Part shown: positions 53,100 to 62,000 of the stretch, one piece after another
Numbering within the stretch: position 1 is the stretch's first letter
Layout of the letters: every line of letters begins with the position of its first letter
Assembly (NCBI GenBank): GCA_012295275.1
Contig: CM022671.1
Coordinates: 35,451,683-35,513,682 of the forward strand
Source: Chrysomallon squamiferum
Lineage: Eukaryota; Mollusca; Gastropoda; Neomphalida; Peltospiridae
Reading direction: 5' to 3'
DNA: 62,000 bases
Translations under genes and position numbers: made by a program
The notes under the pieces: generated by a model
Seen by the model: only the letters and a program-made list of their open reading frames with translations
Told to the model about the DNA's origin: nothing
Database searches by the model: none

Positions 53100-54579
53100 A
53101 GAGACTGATGCTAAAATTATTACAATAATCATGGCTCGTTACTTACAAGTAAATGAAGATTCAGTATGTAATTCTGCAGCTGAATCTTCTTTTGACTTTG
53201 GTGCGGACGTCGAGGGTTTCTGTAGTTGTGATACTTTTGTAAATAATTTACCAGTATTTCCGTGTTTAGCTATCTCCACGTCTTCTGTCTTTCTTTGAGA
53301 TGGATTAGCTGAATGTGAATCTGAAGTTTCTGAGAACGGTTTGGGCGAAGTTAACCCTTTGGAAGTTGATGGTTGGATGCTTTTTGCAATTTTCTGATTC
53401 TGTTCCGTACGTTTTTCTGAAGAGGTCACGTTACTTCTCGTTGAAGGACTGGATTTTGATTCTGGTTTTTCACTGCAGATTTCACTGAAGACGTTTTCGT
53501 TTGGTTTTGCGAAATGTTGGTAACTGGTTTCGGGGTTGTCTTTGTAACAGTTTCCGCAGTTGTCTTGATGATTTTTTCGCAGACTTTTTCGGTGCTGCTT
53601 TGGTAACTGTTTTCGACGCAATTTTTGTAACTGTTTTCACAGTCGCCGTGGGACTAAATTTCGGCGTTGTCTTGGTAACTGTTTTCACAGTCGCCGTGGG
53701 ACTAAATTTCGGCGTTGTCTTGGTAACTGTTTTCGTAGTCGGCGTGGGACTAAATTTCGGCGTTGTCTTGGTAACTGTTTTCGTAGTCGCGGTGGGACTA
53801 AATTTCGGCGTTGTCTTGGTAACTGTTTTCGTAGTCGCCGTGGGACTAAATTTCGGCGTTGTCTTGGTAACTGTTTTCGTAGTCGCCGTGGGACTAAATT
53901 TCGGCGTTGTCTTGGTAACTGTTTTCATAGTCGCCGTGGGACTAAATTTCGGCGTTGTCTTGGTAACTGTTTTCATAGTCGTTGTGGGAACAGCCTTCGG
54001 CGCGGACTCGGCAGCAGTTTCCAGTTTTGTCTTGACATCTGTTTTCTTAGTCGTGTGAGGTTTCAGCGTCGTCTTGGTAACAGCTTTTGATGTTGTGGCA
54101 ATATTCTGTGTTGTTGTTATTTGTTTCTCAGCCTGCTCACGTGAGTCGTTCACTGCACTTTTAGTTTTGTTTCCAGAACCAGTTTTCGGAGTTAGTATCT
54201 TTGTTAGTGTCGATTTAGAGGGAGATACCAAAACTGATGTTGCCGTGGTTGCATTTGTTTTAGATGCACCTGTAGACGTCTCTGATACATTCCCGGACAT
54301 AACTGAGTTGGTACCATTTTCATTTAATTCAAAACTTGAATTATCCGCCGACTCAGATGATGTTGGAGTCACGGTTGTGCTCTTCACTGGTACTGTTGCC
54401 GTTTCTAAACATGATTCTGATGCCGACGTAGCCGTTTCTATCTTAACAAGACTGGATGTCGATTTTAAGGTCGAAGTACTGGAATTTCCATCTGAACTGA
54501 CGACGTTTATACAGCTAATTAAAATACACAGAACTGTCACACAGATATTCACAATTTTTGTATCTTTCTGCTTCATCAC
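50683..54579 (-). CDS. Secreted mucin-like protein with four EF-hands, 6 exons
   Basis: Exons in transcript order: 54579-53147, 52192-52135, 51926-51805, 51500-51366, 51125-51079, 50709-50683. The N-terminus has a signal peptide (IVNICVTVLCILISCINVVS). About 450 residues rich in Thr, Ser and Lys follow, with N-glycosylation sequons and seven to eight 16-residue repeats (TVTKTTPKFSPTATTK). The last exons encode four canonical Ca2+ loops: DINNDDVVDQYE, DVNGDGVLSRDE, DVDGDGLSTLRD and DINGDGFNDLSE. This suggests an extracellular, O-glycosylated Ca2+-binding protein such as a matrix or mucus component. I do not recognise a named orthologue. The long exon is frame-disrupted near 53578 (see separate entry), but the overall phase closes if corrected. 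The C-terminus is uncertain: the best donor gives MKSKELPI, while a weaker donor four bases on gives VDEVKRVANIIDNKP and beyond. Confidence 0.75.
50730..50907. repeat. AAAT, ATTT and TATG tracts in the last intron of the EF-hand gene
   Basis: An AAAT tract at about 50715-50741, an ATTT tract at about 50791-50812 and about 17 TATG units at 50824-50890 occur in succession. Further tracts in this gene's introns are TTG/GT at 51600-51650, AAAT at 51709-51760, ATT at 52274-52313 and AAT at 52422-52460. Confidence 0.85.
52787..52818 (-). repeat. 32-bp element, inverted copy of 55799-55830
   Basis: This segment (containing TTTTTCAGCCAATCAAAACG) is the exact reverse complement of 55799-55830 over 32 bases, with weaker similarity continuing on one side. 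It lies in the first intron of the EF-hand gene. It includes a CCAAT box-like core, but a dispersed mobile repeat is the simpler reading. Confidence 0.85.
52965..53098. repeat. GATA microsatellite (~22 units)
   Basis: A perfect GATA tract runs from 53013 to 53098, preceded by AAAT units and diverged copies. It lies just outside the donor of the mucin-like exon. Confidence 0.95.
53440..53590 (-). other. Probable homopolymer frameshifts in the mucin-like exon
   Basis: On the minus strand the repeat frame runs into KKSAKKSS and then RQLRKLLQRQPRNQL, leading to a stop at 53482. A second frame is open from 53621 to the donor at 53146. The third frame, entered by one extra A in the A6 run near 53573-53578, reads TAETVTKTTPKPVTN, which keeps the repeat-like composition. 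It then needs one more A near 53469 to reach the donor frame. A single deletion in the A6 run would also reconnect the ends. Either correction gives the phase the next exon needs. Confidence 0.6.
53626..54000 (-). repeat. 48-bp coding tandem repeat
   Basis: About 7.5 nearly identical 48-bp units encode the 16-residue Thr-rich repeat. Units differ at only a few bases (for example GTAGTCGCC, ATAGTCGCC, ACAGTCGCC), which implies recent homogenisation. The antisense strand is also open over the array, which is a by-product of the repeat. Confidence 0.95.
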
Positions 54580-55273
54580 ACCCGCCTTAAAGTATCGAAA
54601 ACAACGAATTCAGGTTATTAATTCTTTCAGCGTGTTTCTATATTCTTGATTCGTTGACAGTGTTCAGTTGGTAGTGGGCTTGAGGTTTTTGCCAGTTTAT
54701 TTGTTTTCAGCAATTACTGAATTCCTCGCAATACGAATGTGTTAATGATGGAGCTTGGCAATTACACGAATCGTATAAAATAAGAAAAATGTCACCCAGT
54801 ATTTACTGGTTGTAGTGACTCGGTAACGAACAGAACACTGACTGGGAGGAGGGTGATGTGATGTATTAACAAAACTTAGATTACTATCTTATGTACAGCG
54901 TTAGTTATTAATTAATCTCTGCATGAACGAATAAAAACAACAACATATAAACGAGAAAATGGTTGGACAGATGAAGGAATGAACGAACGAACGAATTAAT
55001 GATCAAATCAACAAATGAATATGTAATTGAATGCGTGAATGAACCAGTGATTGTATGAACGAGAGAGTCTGAATGAACAAATCAATGAACAAATCAACGA
55101 ATATTTCAAACAATGAATTAGCGAATTCAAACACATGTCAATGCGTTTTTGTATTAATGATAATTTTAAAAAATATTATATATTATAATATGAAAGACTA
55201 AACACAATGCTTTTATGAGATGCTTTTATCAATTATCACGATTATATACATAAATATATATTTATATATGTAG
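54580..55273. other. 5' flank of the EF-hand gene
   Basis: This is the presumed promoter side of the minus-strand gene. The segment 54590-54900 has mixed composition. From 54950 to 55110 there is a loose tract of GAATGAACGAA-like words. No additional gene is visible. Confidence 0.45.
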
Positions 55274-55414
55274 GCCACTGACAAGAAAAAACATGCCCAG
55301 ACTTTAACAGAACACGTGTGTGTACTAACCGAAAAGGAACAATGGGAGACCCTAAGGATTTATCACGAGAATCACAATATTCAAACTAGGCCAGCCCTCT
55401 GTGGAGTGAGTGAG
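55274..55414 (+). CDS. Orphan exon, unidentified plus-strand gene
   Basis: I do not recognise the product. A 141-nt segment is bounded by an acceptor (TATATGTAG) and a donor (GAG|GTAAAG), is fully open in phase 0, and encodes 47 residues including LTEHVCVLTEKEQWETLRIY and NIQTRPALCGVSE. Base composition is typical of coding sequence here. The residue pattern is not repetitive, unlike the spurious frames nearby. The next plausible exon in phase is 58361-58400. No upstream exon or start codon was found, so the gene would be partial as seen, or a decayed fragment. Confidence 0.5.
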
Positions 55415-55686
55415 GTAAAGTATTCGGGTTTCTTCTCTTGTTTCTGTTTGTGAAAGAATGAATAAATGTTTATCGATGTGGTAGGATCATACATACTGGT
55501 GGAGGGGGGGGGTTGGTGTCAAAGGTAATCCAACATAATTATTCTATAGCTAGTTTGAAATTCAGTTATAAGTTTGTCGTATAATATTTAAAGTGTGCCC
55601 ATGGAACCATAGAATATTCGCTTTAACGCAGTGCCTACGTTTCTGTCTTTCTGTTGCATTAGTAACGTTAAACTCCGATGATGATG

Positions 55687-55691
<5 letters not shown>

Positions 55692-55774
<83 letters not shown>

Positions 55775-55825
55775 TTAACTCTTACCTCAATTATTTTGGT
55801 GCGTTTTGATTGGCTGAAAAATAGC

Positions 55826-55913
<88 letters not shown>
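55692..55913. repeat. Two long GA microsatellites around a 57-bp unique core
   Basis: GA tracts at 55692-55770 (about 39 units) and 55828-55913 (about 43 units) flank a short core whose end (55799-55830) is the inverted copy of 52787-52818. Open frames of alternating Arg/Glu or Ser/Leu across this region are artefacts. Confidence 0.95.
55799..55830 (+). repeat. 32-bp element, inverted copy of 52787-52818
   Basis: It contains GTTTTGATTGGCTGAAAAAT and runs directly into the second GA tract. Together with the inverted copy it brackets the first exon and promoter of the EF-hand gene. Confidence 0.85.
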
Positions 55914-55915
<2 letters not shown>

Positions 55916-56172
55916 CGAGTAAAAAAAGCCAACACCCTCCTCCCAAGAATTAAAGTGTATGCAGCACAGTATAATGAACTTGTATTCTGTGTAACATACA
56001 CTCGATCCTAAGATTTGGCTTTGATTTTTCTTCGCTTAAACCTTATTTGTTTCACCACGATTTCAACAGTTTGATAAGCTAATTACTGTATATTTAGGTT
56101 TATCTAACTAAACTCAGTAATTGTCAGCCATCTGTTTATTTCGCATCACAGTAGTTTTTAACAATCAGGAAC

Positions 56173-57725
56173 TTAGCACTTCCCTTGAATGGTTAGACAG
56201 ACCGCAACCTTCTGACACACGTATTTCACACGTCCCTGAATCAGCTGAAAAGTCATCGATAGCAGCGCTAATCCGAAAGTAAAATACGCTAAAATACAAC
56301 AGTTCTTCACGCTGCCTTGCAGTTCAGAAACAGACTTTGTAGGAAAGTAGTCCCCGAACCCTATCGTACTTAAAGTTATGAAGCAGAAGTAGGAACTTTC
56401 TAAATAGCTCCATTCGGATTCCCAAATATGGAACATCAAACCTCCCAGAAGAATGTACAACACCACCAGCAGCAGACATACCAACACGGGAACTTCGTCT
56501 TCGTTTTCTCTCGCCTCTTCCTCGGCTACTCTTTCCCTCCACTTTTTTCGGCACTCTTTTTGTCTGCCGAAGCCACAAAATGGCAATTTTGATCTGATCG
56601 ACGTTGCCGGAATTTTGGTGCGGTGAACCTTCCAGAACAGAGTAAATGACTGGGCCATGGCTTTGCCGACGCTGGATATACACAGTACAAAAAGTGGAAT
56701 TCCAAACAGAGCATACAACATTGTCATGAGCTGGCCCAAACCCGTTTTCGGTGCTATTAAACCATAACCTGCAAAATATCGTAAATGTTTAATTTGCATA
56801 AACTGTGAACAGACTCCTGTTACAGACTGATGTTTGTAAGGAGTGATAGTGAAAAGGCATATTTCAGATTTCTGATGTAAATAGTGACAGTGAACAGACA
56901 CGTTACAGATCTCTGTTGTAAATAGTGACAGTGAACAGACACGTTACAGATCTCTATTGTAAATAGTGACAGTGAACATACACGTTACAGATCTCTATTG
57001 TAAATAGTGACAGTGAACAGACACGTTACAGATCTCTATTGTAAATAGTGACAGTGAACAGACACGTTACAGATGTCTATTGTAAATAGTGACAGTGAAC
57101 AGACACGTTAAAGATTTCTATTGTAAATAGTGACAGTGAACAGACACGTTACAGATCTCTATTGTAAATAGTGACAGTGAAAAGTAAATGAAGAATTATT
57201 AGAAATAATAGTACCAGTAGTTTTAGTGGCAACAATAACTGATGTGATGTTGTTTGAATAGCAGCTGTTGCTGATAATAATGTGTATTTTACCTATCGTG
57301 GTTATGACAGTGGCACTAAAGACGACAGATCCAGAGAATGACCAGTTGTTCAGTGTTTCGTTTATCTCACCGTCCCATCCTCTGAAGTACCCCCTAAACA
57401 TTGCATCCTCATATATGAGAAATATCTGTTCAGCCTTCTGCGTCCATGTGGCTGATAAAATGTCAGCGTTGTTCGTTATATTCCACAAACGGCTGAGACA
57501 ACTTTTTCGTTTGCTAGTAACAATTTGGTGTACATATTGTTCATTCTCCGACTCCACAGCGTTGAAAAGCATTCCTCCCATAAGCAAATAAATGACAACC
57601 GCGCTAATCAGTGCAATATTTATTAAGAAAACAACAGATAGTTTCTTTGCAAAGAGAAAACACTCGTAAAAGCGCCGTCTTTGTTCCGATCTTTTCGAAA
57701 TCACTGTCTGCGACGTCTTGGCCAT
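56173..57725 (-). CDS. Two-pore-domain K+ channel (K2P, TWiK-like), 2 exons
   Basis: Exons 57725-57293 and 56768-56173 encode 342 residues. K2P channels are dimeric background K+ leak channels of the plasma membrane. TM1 lies at about 30-53, followed by a long extracellular cap with N-glycosylation sequons (NITN, NETL, NWSF). The first pore filter is TTIGYG (142-147), with the phase-1 intron splitting its Gly codon. TM2 follows (LMTMLYALFGIPLFVLCISS), then a cytosolic loop with RKKWRERVAEEEARENEDE, TM3 at about 237-257, the second filter TIGFGD (279-284), and TM4 at about 299-322. Both filters are intact, so the channel should be functional. The C-terminus is very short, with few regulatory sites. 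A TTTATT at 56135-56140 gives an AATAAA on the minus strand just after the stop. It is the tandem neighbour of the K2P at 61013. Confidence 0.92.
56880..57190 (-). repeat. 41-bp minisatellite in the K2P intron
   Basis: About eight units built on ATAGTGACAGTGAACAGACA plus CGTTACAGATCTCTATTGTAA recur at 41-base spacing within the intron that splits the first pore glycine codon. Units are nearly identical. A degenerate unit continues to about 56800. Confidence 0.92.
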
Positions 57726-57832
57726 TTTCGGACATCAGACACAATGAATGTGATATGTATTTGAATGAACAAACGCCTAGCTTTCATTTCTTGACATCAG
57801 ATTGTTGTTTGTTGTTGTTGTTGTTGTTGTTG

Positions 57833-57886
<54 letters not shown>

Positions 57887-58622
57887 GTTTTAAAAACGTA
57901 TTTATTGTGTTATTTATTTAACCGTTTTCTTATTTTCTTTGCACATATCGATTTCTAAATGTTTTACTGAATGTGAAACGCTTTTCTCTCTAAGAAATTT
58001 AAGGTAAAGGAAACTGTTTATCTTCACACGCTATACTCTTTAGATACAAAATAAAATCTTAATCTTTTCATTCATTCGTAAATTAAATATGAATTAATAA
58101 AAACAATTATAGTGGAAACCATAATTAAAATAGAATCATTCAAGGATGTTTTTAAACCACAGTGCCAGCATTTTTTAAGTTTTTTTGTATATATATATAT
58201 ATATATATTACGTCATATCGTAGGCAAACCTATTAACACACACGCAAATATTTCCTCATAAAAAACATCAGCGAAGTAATTTCCTTTTTTGGGGGGTCTT
58301 GTTGTTTTGTTATTTTTCATCTCTGTGGCTTATTTTGTGGGTTTTTTCCATCCCTGTCAGATATCACAGTTTTCTTCCAACGACATCAAGCACGTCGAAT
58401 GTAAGATAATTCATACGTCTGCGTACACTGCGCCTGAAATATAGACGATAATGTTATTTACAAACTTGATTTGATTATCATTTCAGTTTTATACACTTCA
58501 TCAACGTCTACATTTATCTATGAGTCGTTTTTCACGCCAGTGTTTGAAGCAGAAATATTGTATCAAAATATATTACGTAAATATCATAATAATAATAATA
58601 AGAAGAAGAAGAAGAAGAAGAA

Positions 58623-58663
<41 letters not shown>

Positions 58664-59363
58664 AAACGAAAAAAAGAAAAACGAACAAAAAAATGACCTT
58701 GCAAAATAGTGCAATTTTAAAAAAAATGTTTTTATTTCTTATTTTATTTTATTTTATTTTATTTAAAAAAAAAAAATAATAATAATTGTTTGTTTGTTTA
58801 GTAGGAATAACCTTAATATGTTAACAGTCAACGACTATAAGTTAATGTACATCGATCTAGCAAATTTCTTTAATAACGAACAGATAAAACTGAGTGGCAG
58901 TGTTGTTAAAATACATCTTCACATGCCGTATTTCCGTGGAATTCGGTTGTCGTTTCGCAACTGACACCTGCTAAAGATCACATATATATGAAACCAGTGA
59001 ACAGGATGGGTTGTTTAATATTGGTTAAAAAAGGTTGCAAATATATAATTAAATATCAGTTTAATCTGAGATTAACAAATTTAGCTGAAATTAATTTTGA
59101 AAATATCGATTTATAACAGACTTTTTGAAATTAAAGATCTAACCAAAATCCGAAACTTGAGCTTAAATGGATGAATATCAGCGTTGTTTGTTGGTTGTTT
59201 TTTATTATTTTTATTTTTTATTTTTATTTTTTTATTTTATTTTTTTTAAATAAGAAATGATGTTCATTCGGACTCTTAAAATCAGATTAGTGTATTAATG
59301 TAAAAGGTGATTTAAGTTTCATATTTTTCATTATATTACATTCTTATTGTTATTATTATTGTT

Positions 59364-59408
<45 letters not shown>

Positions 59409-61012
59409 ATTGTTGTTATTATTATTATTATTATTATTATTTTATTATTATTTTAAATACTAAATAAATTTCCATCGACTTAAACTATCAAGTTTATTTC
59501 TACATAAAGAATACTAAAAAAAAAAAGGGTGTTCCAAGATGTTCTTTGTATAATAATGATAAAAATTTGCTATGAATAGGACATATAACAGACACACGAA
59601 ATACGAATAATTTCACCAAATCATGGTATAATATAATAAATTCCTTGTTGTTAACTGTAATAAAATAAATAATTTCATTTACTTTGCCATTTTCGTACTA
59701 ACAGTAAAAATACTCTGATCTATAATTTTATTATTTGCAGTTTCGTATATCAAAGAAATTAACTTATATAAGATTTAACATCATCTGCTATTAGGGATAT
59801 ACTCACATATATATATCTTCTTTAAAGAGTCTTCAGAAAGTGAGGGAAAGAATTATCAGTTTATTTCAAGTATTATTGTTATATTAATATCTTGACAATT
59901 TAATAAACCGACTTTTCTCGGATAATGTTACTACTAACCAAATGGAGAAACGTGAATAAATCTGTAACAACTAGATGTGTCTTCAACCCCTCAAAATAAT
60001 AATAATAATAATTCATTATATATGACGTCAGAGGAATGACGTGTGCAGGCGGAGGTTCAAGGGGATGTTCCCGGCCCAATTAATATTTTGGATTGTTTGT
60101 TTAATTTAATATTGCATAGGTACTACTTACAAAAAGTATCATTAAATTCCCCACTATGGCCATTTATCAGACTTAAAAGTCTGCAATCTCTCTATAAGCA
60201 AATGATAGTTTTCGCATGGGTTTTTATTATTTTTACATTCCGTTTTTTTTTTTTTTTCTTTCTTTCCTTTTTCTTTTTCCACTTTGATTGTTATATCCTG
60301 CTAAAAGACTGATTAATCACAGACAAAAAATAAAACAATAACATTTATTTAGGCTATTTCCTTAGCATCGCTATGAACAGGCCTATAATAAACCAAAATT
60401 CAAGCATTCGAAACTGTAAACATATTTAAGGTCATTCATTCTTCGAATCAGCACAGAAACATTTTAACAGAAATAAAATAAGTATGTAAAAAAAAAATAG
60501 AGAAAATATTTAGGTAATTAGTTCAGTATAATTTATCATAAAACAAAACTATCATTTGAAAGTATACAAAATGTGTTACTCTAGGTGAGCCGTAGGCAAG
60601 TGATGGATCAAAATGAACGTCAAATTTTAGTGTTAAGGTAAATGTTACTATACATTTTATTTCTTACTAAATTTATTTATTTATTTATTTATTTATCTCT
60701 TTCTTTCTATTTATTTATTTATATTTTTATTCATTAATTTGATTTTTAATTGTTACTGAAAAATAGAACGAGATAATAAATTTATAAAAACGGTACATTA
60801 TTAATGAACTATGCACTTAATTGCTTTTAACTTTAAATAAATAAATAAAAACATTACTAATATTACGACTACTACAGCTACTATCACAACTACACCCTCT
60901 TCTTCTGCTTTCTCCTCCTCATACAACTGCTGATGTTGTTGTTGCTGCTGCTACTTATAATTATTATAATTATTACTATAACTACTGCTGCCGCTATTAA
61001 TTAATTAATTAA
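57726..61012. other. Gap between the two K2P genes
   Basis: It contains TTG/TTA tracts (57803-57883, 59346-59450), an AAG/AAAG tract (58586-58665), T runs, an exon-like segment at 58361-58400, and a palindromic TGACGTCA at 60023-60030 followed by TGACGTG. Around 60040-60140 the composition becomes more mixed, with an acceptor-like GTGCAG at 60049. No complete gene is visible. Part of it is the promoter side of the first K2P gene and the 3' side of the second. Confidence 0.5.
58361..58400 (+). CDS. Possible second exon of the orphan plus-strand gene
   Basis: A 40-nt segment is bounded by CCCTGTCAG and AAT|GTAAGA. Read in phase 0 (as the orphan exon at 55274 requires) it gives ISQFSSNDIKHVE plus one base. 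A phase-1 continuation at the acceptor ending at 60049 would add about ten residues before a stop. Splice sites this short occur by chance, so this is only a candidate. Confidence 0.3.
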
Positions 61013-61747
61013 CTAATTAATTTCCACAGTGTGTTCACGTCTTATTAAAATTGTTTGATTTATGCGCGATTTTTTCCCGCGATTTTTTGCTTTGGTCTTG
61101 CATACAAAACAGTTGGCACACTCTTTAATGGCATCTTTTATTTCAGTTTTTATCAGATCAAAAAACATGGCCAAAAAGGCCATTCCAGTAAGCATATAAA
61201 AAGCGCACCACATAAACCTGGTCTGCGACCACGTCATTCCGTGTTGACCCCCGGGCACATAGTCCCCGAAACCTATCGTGCTCAGAGTAATGAAACAGAA
61301 GTAAGCACTCTCTAATGGAGTCATCTTTGATTTCCACATATAAAACATAACGCTTCCTCCGAAGATGTAAAGGAAAAGAAGAAGCACAGTCACGACGATG
61401 GGGACGTGGATATTGTCGGTGGTTACGTCTCTCTGACAACTAAGCATCTTCCATACGTATCTAAAGACTGAGGCCATAACCATGCCGACGTTGGTGATGC
61501 AGAGCACAGTCAAAGGGATGCCGAACAAGGCGTAAAACATGGTGACAAGCTTTCCCGTGGATGTCTGTGGTGTTAGGTTGCCGTAACCTGCAATGATGTA
61601 AACATGGCCAGATTCACATTCAAGGAAAATAGATGTAAACGTACCATACATTTTTGAAATGCGAAAAGCTGAAGAATTTAGCAAAAGTGATCTTATTATA
61701 GCTGTTACATGCTGGTGACGATTTATGTATTTATATGTGTTTGTTTG

Positions 61748-61796
<49 letters not shown>

Positions 61797-62000
61797 CTAT
61801 TCATATTGTTATATTTAATTTAAATATCTGAGCTTCATGTTCAGTATTTCGCAAACTCCACGAGAATATACAAACCTACTGTTGTGATGACAGTTAATGA
61901 GAAAAAGACAGATTCTGTGTACGTCCAGTTATACCCTCTCATGCTTTTTATACGTTCGCTCTCGAGAGCCTTTAAATACTGTTTTTCGTAAAGTATGAAT
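61013..62000 (-). CDS. Second two-pore K+ channel, 3' part (5' end beyond window)
   Basis: The two visible exons are one open from the window edge down to 61876, then 61587-61013. The first encodes FILYEKQYLKALESERIKSM and continues to SVFFSLTVITTVG, the end of the cap, pore helix and the start of the first filter. The second encodes GYGNLTP (first filter TTVGYG), TM2 (LVTMFYALFGIPLTVLCITN), TM3, the second filter TIGFGDYVPG, TM4 (MLTGMAFLAMFFDLIK), and a basic tail with CANCFVCKTKAKNRGKK that ends shortly after HTVEIN. The intron splits the first-filter Gly codon in phase 1, as in the neighbouring K2P gene. A GT tract lies in this intron (61750-61795). TM1 and the start codon lie outside. 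Confidence 0.92.

Noticed and set aside
53501-54649. Two long plus-strand ORFs opposite the mucin-like exon
   Set aside because: They are antisense shadows of the 48-bp repeat and Thr-rich coding sequence, with no signal or domain.
55588-56011. ORFs rich in Ser-Leu or Arg-Glu dipeptides
   Set aside because: They are translations of GA/CT microsatellites.
60043-60312. 89-codon plus-strand ORF
   Set aside because: Only the first ~30 codons have mixed composition and the rest is T-rich sequence; at most a fragment of the orphan plus-strand gene.

Overview
This is a 62-kb piece of an animal nuclear genome, not a bacterial one. The genes are split by GT-AG introns, the non-coding DNA is very A+T-rich, and it is full of microsatellites (ATT, ATTT, GT, CT, GATA) and minisatellites. 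The gene families (slingshot phosphatase, TMCO6/importin-alpha-9-type armadillo protein, DUF3472 protein, TWiK-like two-pore K+ channels) fit a lophotrochozoan invertebrate, most likely a mollusc. That placement is an inference, and no species is claimed.

Layout. (1) 686-28856, plus strand: a slingshot (SSH) cofilin phosphatase reconstructed as 19 coding exons of about 1480 residues, running from the conserved MALVT start to the conserved FYNTM end. It includes a 13-kb second intron, a probable 75-nt cassette exon, and a one-base disruption in a T run. (2) 28857-36154: its 3' flank, with a ~1-kb array of 31-bp repeats and further simple repeats. (3) 36155-36874, plus strand: a basic 239-residue protein I do not recognise, flanked on both sides by copies of one ~32-bp minisatellite family. 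(4) 39982-47772, minus strand: a complete 12-exon, 478-residue TMCO6-like armadillo protein. One of its introns contains a tandem array that copies the exon end together with its splice donor. (5) 48954-49940, plus strand: a DUF3472 protein with an uninterrupted 328-codon reading frame. (6) 50683-54579, minus strand: a secreted Thr/Lys-rich mucin-like protein with 16-residue repeats followed by four EF-hands; the long exon carries apparent homopolymer frameshifts. (7) 55274-55414 and 58361-58400, plus strand: two exon-like segments of an unidentified gene that may enclose the next gene. (8) 56173-57725, minus strand: a complete two-exon two-pore K+ channel. (9) 61013 to the window edge, minus strand: the 3' part of a second one.

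The genes have unrelated roles (actin turnover, nuclear transport family, extracellular Ca2+ binding, membrane K+ leak). The only evident functional cluster is the tandem K2P pair, which shares an intron in the first pore-loop glycine codon. The most unusual signals are structural: several minisatellites with a ~31-32-bp period, at least three introns whose first bases next to the splice donor have been duplicated, and the array of donor copies in the TMCO6-like gene. Exon boundaries come from reading splice sites and checking phase by hand; no alignment or transcript data were available.
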